From positions 2,046,001 to 2,110,000 of the forward strand of contig NZ_JANIET010000001.1 of the NCBI RefSeq assembly GCF_024506435.1: a stretch of DNA of 64,000 bases, in the 5' to 3' direction. Shown here one piece after another: positions 1-8,590 of the stretch. The first letter of the stretch is position 1. Every line of letters begins with the position of its first letter. Source of the DNA: Pantoea trifolii. Its GTDB lineage: Bacteria > Pseudomonadota > Gammaproteobacteria > Enterobacterales > Enterobacteriaceae. The notes under the pieces were generated by a model. That model worked only from the letters and a program-made list of their open reading frames with translations. It was not told the origin of the DNA and did not search any database. Both the position numbers and the translations under genes were made by a program.

Positions 1-362
1 ATTCTGCAACGGACAGTAGCACCGCAAGATTATCGCCATTATATGATGTGGTGAATACACATATTTATCCAACTACCGATGGTGAGTTGGCCCTAAAGTT
101 GAATGAAAGCAAAAAGTTTCCGGATAGAGACAGTCTGATTAAACTTGCAAGGGAATTGAAAATTATCAAACCAGCCATGGTGATGGAACAGTTTGCCGAT
201 GTCATCAATGATGATTTAAATCGAAATGAAATATACGCCGACTTCCCTGAGATACGAGAGTCCATTGCCCGTTCTTTGACACGCAGTGTGGCGACGAATA
301 ATCTTTTTTTGAAAACCGATGTTAAACGTACAAAGAAACGAAAAACGGATTCCTTACTCTGA
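1..362 (+). CDS. HipA-family toxin kinase, C-terminal end (cut by window edge)
   Basis: The reading frame is open from base 3 to a TGA at 360-362, so only about the last 119 codons are visible. It opens with a stretch containing LSPLYDVV, the DFG-like metal-binding segment of HipA kinases. This is followed by the LALKLNESKKFPDRDSLIKL type of helical tail found in that family. HipA proteins are serine/threonine kinases that inactivate translation factors such as GltX when not bound by HipB. The P-loop and catalytic Asp would lie upstream of the window. The gene need not be broken; the edge cuts it. It is a different protein from the complete HipA at 20907-22154. Confidence 0.72.
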   Translation, partial: SATDSSTARLSPLYDVVNTHIYPTTDGELALKLNESKKFPDRDSLIKLARELKIIKPAMVMEQFADVINDDLNRNEIYADFPEIRESIARSLTRSVATNNLFLKTDVKRTKKRKTDSLL

Positions 363-559
363 TATGTAGAGCTAAGAGTTCCCCCGTAGTGAGCCAGCGC
401 ACAAACCAAGCGTAAACTTTTCGACGCGAATTAATATAACACCATGAATTTTAACAATCATAGGGCATTTGCCTAAGCGGTCTCGGGCAATGCCACATAC
501 ACCAGAGCCAACTCTGCTGCGTATACCTATAGCGATGCTTTTCTCCCTACAGGTGACGC

Positions 560-1912
560 ATGACACAACAACAATACGCACTCTCGCCCGATCATGACGC
601 GCATATCGCCTCGGCCATCGGCAAGTTTTTCCGCCGCATCATTCCGATGCTGGCGCTGATGTTAATTGTGAACCAGATTGACCGGGCAAACATTGGCTTC
701 GTAAAAGCCGAACTGCAAACGGATGCGGGCATCAGCGCCGCCGCCTTCGGCTTAGGCGCGGGACTGTTCTTTATCGGCTATGCGCTATTTGAAGTGCCGA
801 GCAACATGATGCTGAAGAAACTCGGCGCACGCGTGTGGCTGACGCGCATCATGATTACGTGGGGCATGGTGGTGGTACTTACCGGTTTTGTCAGCACGCC
901 GCTGCATTTCTATCTGCTGCGTTTCTTACTTGGCGTGGCGGAAGCCGGCTTTTTTCCTGGCGTGCTGTTCTATTTCCGTCAATGGGTGCCGAATGCCTGG
1001 CGAGGACGCGCCACCGCGATGGTGTTGAGCGCCACCGCCAGCGCCTTTCTGTTTTCCGGTCCGCTCACCGGCGCCATTCTGATGATGCACGATGTTGGCG
1101 GCATCGCGGGCTGGAAATGGGTGATGTTTATGGAAGGCGGCGGATCGATGGTGATCGGTTTGCTGGCCGCCTTTGTGCTGGTATCCAAACCGGAAGGCGC
1201 GAAGTGGCTCAGCGACGCGGAGAAGCAGGCGCTGGCTCAGCAGCTAGCGCTGGAAGATGCTGCGCGTGAAGAGCACGCGGTGACACACGGCCGCTGGGGC
1301 CTGATCACCGATCGCAGCCTTTTGTCTTACTGCCTGATCTTCTTCACCATGACCATGACCGGCTACACGTTAGTGTTCTGGCTTCCGCAGATCATTCAGC
1401 GTATTCAGGGCTTCAACAGTTTTGAAACCGGATTGCTGACCGCCGTTCCGTGGCTGTTCGCCATTGTCGCGCTGTTTTTACTGGGCAAAGCCACCGACCG
1501 CTATCGCGATAAGCTGGATAGAGGGCTCGGCATCGCCATGCTGATCGCCGCGTGCGGCACCTTTATGGCCACGCTGGGCACGCCGTGGTTTGGTTTTGTG
1601 GCGATGATTGTGGCCTGTATTGGCTCCAAAGTGAGCGCGGCGTTCTTCTGGCCGATGCCACAAAGTGAATTACCCGCCTCGATTGCCGCACCCGGCATCG
1701 CGCTGATCAACTCGATTGGCAACCTGGGCGGCTTCTTCGCGCCCACGGTATTCGGCTACCTCGAAATGCACACCGGCAGCACCACCGGCGGACTTTATGC
1801 GCTGACCAGCGTATCCGTGGTTACCGGACTCTATTTGCTGCTGCGTCGCAAACCTGTTCCACCCGCATTCGGTCACACGGAGAGAAACCATGTCAGACAG
1901 TCCAGTCATTAA
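560..1912 (+). CDS. MFS transporter, anion:cation symporter (sugar acid) type
   Basis: A 450-residue, 12-helix major facilitator protein. The segment around residues 35-50 (NQIDRANIGFVKAEL) and the following GAGLFFIGYALFEVPSN are typical of the anion:cation symporter branch, which carries glucarate, galactonate, tartrate and phthalate. A large cytoplasmic loop follows the sixth helix. The start at 560 follows a purine-rich CAGGTGA. The gene overlaps the next one by 23 bases, so the two are probably co-translated. Paired with an enolase-family sugar-acid dehydratase, import of an aldarate or aldonate is the likely job. The exact substrate cannot be read from the sequence. Confidence 0.88.
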   Translation: MTQQQYALSPDHDAHIASAIGKFFRRIIPMLALMLIVNQIDRANIGFVKAELQTDAGISAAAFGLGAGLFFIGYALFEVPSNMMLKKLGARVWLTRIMITWGMVVVLTGFVSTPLHFYLLRFLLGVAEAGFFPGVLFYFRQWVPNAWRGRATAMVLSATASAFLFSGPLTGAILMMHDVGGIAGWKWVMFMEGGGSMVIGLLAAFVLVSKPEGAKWLSDAEKQALAQQLALEDAAREEHAVTHGRWGLITDRSLLSYCLIFFTMTMTGYTLVFWLPQIIQRIQGFNSFETGLLTAVPWLFAIVALFLLGKATDRYRDKLDRGLGIAMLIAACGTFMATLGTPWFGFVAMIVACIGSKVSAAFFWPMPQSELPASIAAPGIALINSIGNLGGFFAPTVFGYLEMHTGSTTGGLYALTSVSVVTGLYLLLRRKPVPPAFGHTERNHVRQSSH

Positions 1913-3233
1913 ATCGATGCGCATCGTGCCGGTTGCCGGTTACGACAGCATGCTATTAAACATCGGTGGCGCCCATAACTGCTATTTCACGCGCATCATC
2001 GTGATATTGACCGATTCCGCCGGGCAAACCGGCGTGGGCGAAACGCCGTGTCATGCATCCACCTTGCAGCTGCTGGAACAGTTTCGTCCGTTGATCGAAG
2101 GCAGTTCGCTGCTGCGCCTCAACGCGACGCTGAGCCAGTTATTTCGCAGCGAGGCGCGTCAGCAACAAACCTCGCACACCAATGACATTCATATCCCGCA
2201 GATGAATCCGGAGAAGTTCTATAACGCCGCCGCCGCGATTGAAGCGGCGTTGCTGGATTTGCAGGGCAAGCTGTTCAATCTGCCGGTAGCGGATCTACTC
2301 GCCAGCGGCAAACAGCGCGACCGCATTCCAGTGCTGGGCTATTTGTTCTACATCGCCGATCGCCAGCGCACCAATATGAACTATCAATCGGGAGAGCATG
2401 AGCAAGATGGCTGGTTCCGTCTGCGTCATGAAGCGGCGATGGACAGCGATGCCGTGGTGCGACTCGCCGAAGCGGCGGTTGAGCAATACGGCTTCCGCGA
2501 TTTTAAGCTGAAAGGTGGCGTGCAGGCAGGCGAAGTGGAAGTGGCAACGGTTGAAGCGCTGCTGGCACGCTTCCCTGACGCGCGCGTCACCGTCGATCCC
2601 AACGCCAGCTGGTCGCTGGATGAGGCGATTCGCTTTGGTAAGCAGCTAGCCGGGAAGGTACCGTATCTGGAAGATCCTTGCGGCGCTGAACAGGGCTATT
2701 CCGGCCGGGAAACGCTGGCCGAATTTCGCCGCGCCACTGGCGTGCCGGTCGCGACGAACATGATCGCCAACGACTGGCGCCAGCTGCATCATGCGCTGCA
2801 GCTAAATGCCATCGATATCCCGCTCGCCGATCCGCACTTCTGGACGATGCGTAACGCCAACGTGGTGGCGCAGTTGTGCAACGAATGGGGGCTGACAACC
2901 GGCTGCCACTCCAATAATCATTTTGATATTTCGCTGGCGATGGTCGCGCACCTTGGCGCCGCAGCACCGGGCGATCGTCAAACCGCCTTTGATACGCACT
3001 GGATTTGGCAGGATGGCCAGCAGCTTACGCGTCAACCGCCGCAAATTCGCGATGGTTATCTGGAGTTGCCGTCAGGACCGGGATTGGGCATCGAGCTGGA
3101 TAGGGATCGCGTTGAGCAAGCGCATGCGCTCTACAACGCGCTGCCGGATAAAAATCGCAACGATGCGCTGGGGATGCAGTTTTTGATCGATAACTGGCGC
3201 TATGACGCCAAACGTCCGTCATTGGTACGCTAA
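1890..3233 (+). CDS. Glucarate dehydratase-like enolase superfamily protein (GudD/GudX type)
   Basis: A 447-residue protein that aligns along its length with glucarate dehydratases. The KxK base motif falls at residues 206-208 (FKLKGG), followed by the metal ligand region TVDPNASW, then EDPCGAEQGYSGRE and DIPLADPHFW. The second-half catalytic His lies in CHSNNHFDIS (His about 340). All expected catalytic positions therefore seem present, so an active dehydratase giving 5-keto-4-deoxyglucarate from glucarate or a close relative is plausible. GudX-like proteins of this family have weak or unknown activity, and the TTGC before the His differs from what I remember of GudD. Translation probably starts at 1890 after GGAGAG and is coupled to the transporter. 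Confidence 0.85.
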   Translation: MSDSPVIKSMRIVPVAGYDSMLLNIGGAHNCYFTRIIVILTDSAGQTGVGETPCHASTLQLLEQFRPLIEGSSLLRLNATLSQLFRSEARQQQTSHTNDIHIPQMNPEKFYNAAAAIEAALLDLQGKLFNLPVADLLASGKQRDRIPVLGYLFYIADRQRTNMNYQSGEHEQDGWFRLRHEAAMDSDAVVRLAEAAVEQYGFRDFKLKGGVQAGEVEVATVEALLARFPDARVTVDPNASWSLDEAIRFGKQLAGKVPYLEDPCGAEQGYSGRETLAEFRRATGVPVATNMIANDWRQLHHALQLNAIDIPLADPHFWTMRNANVVAQLCNEWGLTTGCHSNNHFDISLAMVAHLGAAAPGDRQTAFDTHWIWQDGQQLTRQPPQIRDGYLELPSGPGLGIELDRDRVEQAHALYNALPDKNRNDALGMQFLIDNWRYDAKRPSLVR

Positions 3234-3242
3234 GGAAGCAGC

Positions 3243-4361
3243 ATGAAGAAGATATTACGCACGGCGACGCTGTTAGCGTCGTTGGCTGCCAGTGCGCCGT
3301 TACTGGCGCAAACTTTTGTCTACGTCTCAGAAGCCGATGATGGCACCCTCGCGCGCTACGCGCTGAACGAGCAAACCGGTGCATTACAACTGTTGGGACG
3401 CACGCAAGCCGGTGGCAAAGTGATGCCGATGGCGTTGAGCGCCGATCATAAGCATCTGTACGCCGCGATTCGCAGCAAACCGCTGCAACTGGTGAGCTGG
3501 AACATCGACAGCAAATCGGGCGATCTCAGCCCATTGAATACCGTCTCCGCTGCGGCCAGTTATCCCTACATCAGCACGGATCCGCAAGGGCGTTTTCTGC
3601 TGGGCGCGTCCTACGACGGCGATGTGGTGCACGTTTACCAACTCAATAACGATGGCAAGCTGATGGCACCGCCGGTCGGTAGTTACAAAACCGGACATGC
3701 CGCGCACTCGGTGATTGTCGATGCGAGCGGAAAACACGCTTATGTCGGCAATCTCGGTACCGATCGCGTGCTGCAATTGAAGCTAAACGCCGTAGGCGAA
3801 CTGTCGGGCTTGGGCAACGGTTATGTTAAAACGGCGACAGAGAACGGACCGCGTCATTCGGTGTTGTCGCCAGATAATCGCTATCTCTACAACATCGGTG
3901 AAATGGGCGGCATCATTACGCAGTTTCGTCGTGAAGCCAGCGGTGAGCTGGTGAAAGTGGCGGAGACGCCGAATGCCGTCGCTGAGAAATATAAGCTGCA
4001 ACACGGTAAAGAGCGACCGCCGGGCTACAGCGACACTACGCCGCGCATCTGGGCAGCCGATATTCGTCTGACGCCAGACGGCCGTTTTCTGTATGTCAGC
4101 GAACGCACCAGCAGCACCATCAGTGGATACCGGATCAATAAAGATGATGGCAAACTGACGCTGATTGATAGCTGGCAAGTCGAGAAGCAGCCGCGCGGTA
4201 TCGCGATTACCGCTGACGGACGTTGGCTGATTGCCAGCGGCGAAAAGAGTGCGCTTACCGGCAGCTATGCCATTGATCAGGAAAGCGGGGCGCTGAAACG
4301 CGTTGGCGAGGCGCCAGCCGGCGGAGATGCCAATTGGGTGACGGTAGTAAGTTACAAATAA
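3243..4361 (+). CDS. Secreted lactonase-family beta-propeller protein
   Basis: A 372-residue protein that starts ten bases after the dehydratase stop, behind AAGGAAG. Residues 1-22 form a clear signal peptide (lysines, hydrophobic core, ending LLAQ). The rest is built of repeats of the type FVYVSEADDGTLARYAL, HKHLYAAI, GRFLYVSERTSSTISGYRI and GRWLIASGE. This is the seven-bladed propeller of the Pgl/YbhE lactonase family (PF10282). Most family members are cytoplasmic, so export is notable. In this operon it may open a sugar-acid lactone in the periplasm before uptake; that is inference. Confidence 0.83.
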   Translation: MKKILRTATLLASLAASAPLLAQTFVYVSEADDGTLARYALNEQTGALQLLGRTQAGGKVMPMALSADHKHLYAAIRSKPLQLVSWNIDSKSGDLSPLNTVSAAASYPYISTDPQGRFLLGASYDGDVVHVYQLNNDGKLMAPPVGSYKTGHAAHSVIVDASGKHAYVGNLGTDRVLQLKLNAVGELSGLGNGYVKTATENGPRHSVLSPDNRYLYNIGEMGGIITQFRREASGELVKVAETPNAVAEKYKLQHGKERPPGYSDTTPRIWAADIRLTPDGRFLYVSERTSSTISGYRINKDDGKLTLIDSWQVEKQPRGIAITADGRWLIASGEKSALTGSYAIDQESGALKRVGEAPAGGDANWVTVVSYK

Positions 4362-4365
4362 TCCC

Positions 4366-4390
4366 GTAGGGTCGCCATTCATGGCGACCG
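4366..4390. repeat. GTCGCCAT hairpin repeat, copy A
   Basis: GGTCGCCAT at 4370-4378 and ATGGCGACC at 4381-4389 form a perfect 9-bp stem with a two-base loop, preceded by GTAG. It lies between the converging ends of the lactonase and cupin genes, where a bidirectional terminator would sit. The same core recurs at 10520, 32939 and, in altered form, at 9526 and 29929. Confidence 0.75.
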
Positions 4391-4407
4391 CTATCAAAAG
4401 GCGCACC

Positions 4408-4812
4408 TTACAGTTGCTGATATTCCTCGTCAGAAACCGGCTCCAGCCACTCGTTAGAAGCGCCTTCAGCCGGTACTGCGATGGCAATATGTGCGAACCA
4501 GCTATCCGCCGACGCGCCATGCCAATGCTTCAATCCCGCCGGAATGTTTACCACATCGCCCGCCACTAACTGACGCGCCGGCTGATTCCACTCCTGATAC
4601 CAGCCGGTTCCGCCAGTCACCAGCAAAATCTGCCCGCCGCCATGATGGATATGCCAGTTATTACGGCAGCCGGGTTCAAACACCACGTTGCCGATGTTGA
4701 CGCCTTCTGTCGTCAGCATGCTCAGATAGCTGGTACCGGTGAAGTATTGCGCAAACGCGTCGTTTTTAGGCCCTTTCGGGAAGATACCATTGCCGTCAAA
4801 TTGGTCGTTCAT
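4408..4812 (-). CDS. Small cupin-domain protein
   Basis: A 134-residue single-domain cupin. Metal-ligand motif one is visible around residues 50-60 (NWHIHHGGGQILLVTGG), and motif two is VAGDVVNIPAGLKHWHGA. The start at 4812 is preferred over one at 4824 because GGAGA sits six bases before it. The protein resembles the YhhW/carboxymuconolactone-decarboxylase-associated cupins seen beside sugar- or aromatic-acid genes. Its substrate is unknown. It converges on the lactonase gene. Confidence 0.78.
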   Translation of the reverse strand: MNDQFDGNGIFPKGPKNDAFAQYFTGTSYLSMLTTEGVNIGNVVFEPGCRNNWHIHHGGGQILLVTGGTGWYQEWNQPARQLVAGDVVNIPAGLKHWHGASADSWFAHIAIAVPAEGASNEWLEPVSDEEYQQL

Positions 4813-4932
4813 CTTTATCTCCATGTCAGTGCAGCATGGTTAAAGTGTAGCGGCGCGATGGCTGAATGATAATGCGCTCAAAGCTGCAAACACTTGTGAG
4901 CGCAATTCATTAATGCAGGGTGCGTGACATTG

Positions 4933-6363
4933 TCACTGATTGGGGTAAACAGAGTGCGCTAACATTCCGCGACGATCGAACTTTCTGGCGGCTAACCACA
5001 GCAGCGCGGTGACAAACCAGCCAATAATCCACGATACATCGTTACCGGCAAAAATCCAGGTTAACGATCCGTGATGCAGTGGATTATCAATGAACGGCAA
5101 CTGCACCAGCACGCCGCAGAAGTAGACAATTATGCCCGCCCAGTTCCAGCGACCGTAACGTCCGTTGGGCTGGGAAAGCGCCGGTACATCGACTTTACCT
5201 TTGGTGATCAGGTAGAAGTCGGTCAGGCTGATTGCGCTCCATGGCACAAAAAAAGCCAGTAAAAACAGCAGGAAATGAGTGAAGGATTTCAGGAAAGCGG
5301 GTTCGCTAATCAGCGCAATCACACAAGAAATAGTCACCATTAACACCACAAACAAAATGCGGCCGCCACGACTTAATGCGGTTTTCTGACGGAAGCCAGA
5401 GACGATGGTGGTGAGCGACATAAAGCTGCCGTAAGCATTCAGCGTGGTGAAAGTGATTTTGCCAAAGCAGATCGCGAAGTAGATCACCATCGCCATCGTG
5501 GCGCTGCTGCCTAAACTGACAATATAGCCAACCTCGTTGCCAGAGAAAGCCTTACCGGCAATCGCCGCGACAATTACACCCAACGTCATCGAAGCCTGCG
5601 TTCCTAAAACCGTGCCGAAGAAAACGCAGCTGAAAAGTTTTTTGGCTGAGACGTTGGCCGGTAAATAGCGCGAATAGTCAGAGACATACGGACAAAATGC
5701 AATCTGCCATGACGACGACAACGAAACCGCTAGCAGGAAGTTAGCGAGCGTGAAATGCTGATTCTGCCACACCGCGGACAGATCATGGGTTGAGAGCAGC
5801 GTGATAAACAGGTAAATAAAGGCAAGCACGCCAATCACGCTGGCCACTTTACCGAGCTTGTGAATCACGCGATATCCCAGCACCGCGATGACGACGATAA
5901 TCGCACTGAACAGGATCATGCCTGACGCATTGCTGGTATTGATCAATTTGGCGAGCGCCTGTCCAGCTAGCACCGTACCGCTGGCAGAGAATCCGACATA
6001 CATGATGCACACCAACACTAATGGAATCACCGCACCATAAACGCCAAACTGCATGCGGCTGGTAATCATTTGCGGCAATCCGAGACGCGGTCCCTGAATG
6101 GCATGCAGTGACATGATCGCCGCGCCCACAACTTGCCCAACCAGCAAGCCGATGATCGACCACACCACATCGCCGCCCAACACCACCGCCAGCGCACCGG
6201 TCACGATGGCGGTAATCTGCAAATTACCGCCAAACCACAAGGTGAACTGACTAAAAGAATGTCCGTGGCGTTCGCTCGGAGGAATGTAATCAATGGATCG
6301 CGTTTCTGACAGGCGCTGTTTTTCTGCGCCGGCGTGATCTGCTGTAGGTGATTCGGCTGACAT
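4933..6363 (-). CDS. NCS1-family nucleobase/cytosine permease
   Basis: A 476-residue membrane protein with about 12 hydrophobic segments and a hydrophilic N-terminus ending in SIDYIPPSERHGHSFSQF. The FTLWFGGNLQITAIVTGAL segment is the first helix motif of cytosine/purine/allantoin/thiamine permeases (NCS1, PF02133). It probably imports a purine, pyrimidine or related heterocycle by cation symport. It stands alone, with a perfect 18-bp palindrome about 67 bases upstream that could be its operator. The substrate is not assignable from sequence alone. Confidence 0.88.
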   Translation of the reverse strand: MSAESPTADHAGAEKQRLSETRSIDYIPPSERHGHSFSQFTLWFGGNLQITAIVTGALAVVLGGDVVWSIIGLLVGQVVGAAIMSLHAIQGPRLGLPQMITSRMQFGVYGAVIPLVLVCIMYVGFSASGTVLAGQALAKLINTSNASGMILFSAIIVVIAVLGYRVIHKLGKVASVIGVLAFIYLFITLLSTHDLSAVWQNQHFTLANFLLAVSLSSSWQIAFCPYVSDYSRYLPANVSAKKLFSCVFFGTVLGTQASMTLGVIVAAIAGKAFSGNEVGYIVSLGSSATMAMVIYFAICFGKITFTTLNAYGSFMSLTTIVSGFRQKTALSRGGRILFVVLMVTISCVIALISEPAFLKSFTHFLLFLLAFFVPWSAISLTDFYLITKGKVDVPALSQPNGRYGRWNWAGIIVYFCGVLVQLPFIDNPLHHGSLTWIFAGNDVSWIIGWFVTALLWLAARKFDRRGMLAHSVYPNQ

Positions 6364-6429
6364 AGTTTCCTCGCTAAAACGGCTAAAGATGGGAAATTAT
6401 TGTTAGTATGATGTGGCTTCTCTTGGTGG

Positions 6430-6447
6430 TACATGTATATACATGTA
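6430..6447. promoter_or_regulatory. Perfect 18-bp palindrome upstream of the NCS1 permease
   Basis: The 18 bases TACATGTATATACATGTA read the same on both strands. They lie 67 bases upstream of the permease start in a 290-base gap, a normal distance for an operator overlapping a promoter. The TGTATATACA core resembles sites of GntR-type (HutC subfamily) repressors. No regulator gene is adjacent. Confidence 0.5.
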
Positions 6448-6575
6448 GCGATATTGTCATGCAGCATGAAAACTTACAATACGATCGGTCATTGGAAAAT
6501 GTGATGACGCGGGCAAGGTTGGGAAGTTATGAAAGTGACCGAGCGGAGGATAAATGGGAGAACTTATATGATGTC

Positions 6576-6630
6576 GCTACGTGAATTCTGCAAAAAGAGC
6601 AGGGTGGAAGTTGCCGAGAATTCACGTAGC
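6576..6630. repeat. Inverted repeat with 14-bp perfect arms
   Basis: GCTACGTGAATTCT at 6576-6589 is matched by its exact complement AGAATTCACGTAGC at 6617-6630, separated by 27 bases. It lies 24 bases beyond the stop of the VF530-type gene (minus strand). There is no T-run, so it is a poor intrinsic terminator. It could be an RNA processing hairpin or the remains of a small element. Confidence 0.5.
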
Positions 6631-6653
6631 GCTGCCGGTTTTGTCGCCTGAAA

Positions 6654-6935
6654 TTACTGATCTTGGCCCATGGTCCAGGGATTTGGCGCGGAATCATCTG
6701 CCTTATCCGCAGCAAAATCATCCAGTGAATCCAGATACAGTGCTTCAACCTCAGCGCGTGCCCAAGGTGTGCGGCGTAAAAACTTCAGGCTCGATTTAAC
6801 GCTCGGATCGCTTTTGAAGCAGTTGATATTGATGAGCTTACCCAGTTCGGCCCAGCCATAATGGGCGACCAGCGCATTAATTTGCATCTCAAGCGTGACG
6901 CCGTGCAAGGGATCTTTGGAGCGATGATCGTTCAT
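6654..6935 (-). CDS. VF530-family (DUF2132) small DNA-binding-like protein
   Basis: A 93-residue protein beginning [20 protein letters not shown]. It contains the family's hallmark LHGVTLE, the central W-x-E-L region, [16 protein letters not shown], and the RTPWAR that follows. VF530 proteins are small helical proteins whose structure suggests DNA binding; the cellular role is unknown. The C-terminal 20 residues ([16 protein letters not shown]) are acidic and variable. AAGGAT precedes the start. Confidence 0.8.
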   Translation of the reverse strand: MNDHRSKDPLHGVTLEMQINALVAHYGWAELGKLININCFKSDPSVKSSLKFLRRTPWARAEVEALYLDSLDDFAADKADDSAPNPWTMGQDQ

Positions 6936-7060
6936 AGGAAATCCTTAAAATGTTGACGGCAAAGGTTACAAGAAAGCCTCGCCAGCGGCAATGGTGCGAT
7001 CTTCATTGCCGGTAAATGCGGTACACTTGTTGCCAGAAAATCACTATTGGACGGTACGCT

Positions 7061-7369
7061 ATGAACGACAAGAAAATGATTTCCATCGATCAATTCAATC
7101 TCAATGAACGCGTTGCAGTAGAAGAAGCGTTTAAAGGATTGATGGAAAAGTATCGCCAGCGCACCGGCAAAGAGCCGGATGCGAAGAAAGAGAAAGAGTT
7201 CACGGCGGAAGCCCGTCAGCAAATCATGACGATGAAACTGGCCAAAGAGAAAGCGCTGGCTGATAAAGCAAAGAAAACACCAACGCGCAGGAAGAAACCG
7301 GAATCGCTGAAAGAGAGTGAAGTCAGTGACTTCAACTGGAAGGCATCAGTGATTAAAGGACGCAGATAA
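7061..7369 (+). CDS. Small charged hypothetical protein
   Basis: A 102-residue, lysine/glutamate-rich protein (MNDKKMISIDQFNLNERVAV...). It is predicted to be mostly helical and has a basic stretch KAKKTPTRRKKPE near residue 70. No domain is recognised. The start at 7061 is chosen because the upstream extension is low-quality (MRYTCCQK) and an ATG with GGACGG before it is available here. It diverges from the VF530-type gene, and about 120 bases downstream lies the dif-like site. Confidence 0.65.
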   Translation: MNDKKMISIDQFNLNERVAVEEAFKGLMEKYRQRTGKEPDAKKEKEFTAEARQQIMTMKLAKEKALADKAKKTPTRRKKPESLKESEVSDFNWKASVIKGRR

Positions 7370-7490
7370 CGACATCGTTAGTTCAACAGTCCGTTGCCAG
7401 AATTATCGCTGGTTACGGATTGTTGGTGAATGAGGTGTTTGAAGGCAGGTGATGGGCTGATGGTGATTTGAATGCGCGCGCAGAGAGTTC

Positions 7491-7518
7491 ATTTAACATA
7501 ATATACATTATACGCCCT
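7491..7518 (-). other. dif site (XerC/XerD recombination site of the chromosome terminus)
   Basis: Read on the minus strand, the 28 bases contain XerC arm AGGGCGTATAA, centre TGTATA and XerD arm TTATGTTAAAT. The E. coli dif, as I know it, is GGTGCGCATAA-TGTATA-TTATGTTAAAT. The centre and XerD arm are identical, and the XerC arm differs at three positions, the usual place for variation. XerCD act here to resolve chromosome dimers with FtsK. The surrounding gap (7370-7692) has no gene, as expected. Confidence 0.88.
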
Positions 7519-7692
7519 TTAGATGTGGCGGCTAAATTCTGATGTCGTCTCTGAATCAGCTTTAAATCCCCACAAGCTCGGCATCATTCAACCACACTCT
7601 GTTAAAGCGTGAAGCAGCTCGTTCTCATGAACGTACCGCTCGTAAGGTGCTGCGGGTTTTCTGGATGATGACCGGAGAGAATCGCCCTACGG

Positions 7693-8124
7693 TTATTTCC
7701 TGATACTGACTAATTCACGAAGTGTTGCTGGCTCGAATTCAGGAAATGCCACAAAGATGTCGTCACCTTTCATGTCATAAATTTGCTGGAAATAAGATTT
7801 TGCACCATCTCCCGCACCCAGCGCATAAAGTGCACGCGCGAGCGTCATTCGAGAAAGAATCTGGTTTTGTTGCGCTTCCCATTCAAGGGCTTCTTTTGCT
7901 GCCTCAATGGCTTCTAGATAGCGCTGACATTGGATTAATACCGCGCCGTAGCCGCTCATAATCCAATAATAGATATCATTATCTCGCAAATGCGCTTTAG
8001 CGACTTCAGCTGCAGCAGCCCATGAACAGGCTGCTGCCTCTTTTTCACCCAGCGTATCCAACGAAATACCCTGATTGGCTAAATCGAAGGCTTTTTCTTG
8101 CCAGCTTTTATGGTGGAACTCCAT
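7693..8124 (-). CDS. TPR-like hypothetical protein
   Basis: A 143-residue soluble protein made of helical pairs with repeated Ala/Leu/Tyr spacing (EKAFDLANQGISLDTLGEKE, YWIMSGYGAVLIQCQRYLEA, LARALYALGAGDGAKSYFQQ). This suggests three tetratricopeptide-like units. Such short TPR proteins are often protein-binding adaptors or immunity proteins, but nothing here shows a partner. It is the nearest gene on the right of the dif site. Confidence 0.65.
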   Translation of the reverse strand: MEFHHKSWQEKAFDLANQGISLDTLGEKEAAACSWAAAAEVAKAHLRDNDIYYWIMSGYGAVLIQCQRYLEAIEAAKEALEWEAQQNQILSRMTLARALYALGAGDGAKSYFQQIYDMKGDDIFVAFPEFEPATLRELVSIRK

Positions 8125-8219
8125 GTCATCGCCTCTTTTATCGTAGGAATAAACAGAATCTCCTATGTAGCATAAATGCGTTATTAATGAAGTTCCTTAT
8201 TTAGGCGTGGAAGTATTAA

Positions 8220-8429
8220 TTAACGGCTCACTTCATGTCCAATCAAACCACCGATTGCCGCACCGCCCAGCGTACCAAAGGTGCTGCCACCGGTAAGCAC
8301 CGCCCCACCTACCGCACCAACACCAGCACCAATCGCGGTATTTCTGCCACGATGCGACATGCCACAAGCGGTAACAGAAAACATAACCAGCACCACAATA
8401 GCGATATTACAGCTGCGTTTTAAAAGCAT
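8220..8429 (-). CDS. Small glycine-zipper lipoprotein (OsmB-like)
   Basis: A 69-residue product. A basic/hydrophobic signal (MLLKRSCNIAIVVLVMFSV) ends at a lipobox-like VTAC, so Cys21 would be lipidated. The mature part is a glycine zipper with regular G-x3-G spacing (AIGAGVGAVGGAVLTGG, TLGGAAIGGLIGHEVSR), as in OsmB and Rick_17kDa-like outer-membrane lipoproteins. ATG 8429 is preferred over 8447 because GAGG lies six bases upstream. Possible roles in envelope stability are inference. Confidence 0.75.
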   Translation of the reverse strand: MLLKRSCNIAIVVLVMFSVTACGMSHRGRNTAIGAGVGAVGGAVLTGGSTFGTLGGAAIGGLIGHEVSR

Positions 8430-8590
8430 ACAAAGCCTCACTGCCATGAATAGATGGCATGCAAAAGTTGTTTATTTGATTGTTGTTAAAATACCCAATC
8501 TGTTGTGACTGGCACTGCTCGTCGGCGTGAATTTAAGGTGTTTTACGCTGAGGTGGAAGGTAAAAATTCCTATTTGGTGCTGGTACTAGC

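Noticed and set aside
372..581. A short minus-strand frame between the HipA end and the MFS gene
   Set aside because: No ribosome site or family likeness, and it runs into the MFS leader.
7061..8124. Toxin-immunity pair next to dif
   Set aside because: The TPR-like protein and the small charged protein are on opposite strands with dif between them. Neither shows a toxin or antitoxin motif, so there is no basis for pairing them.
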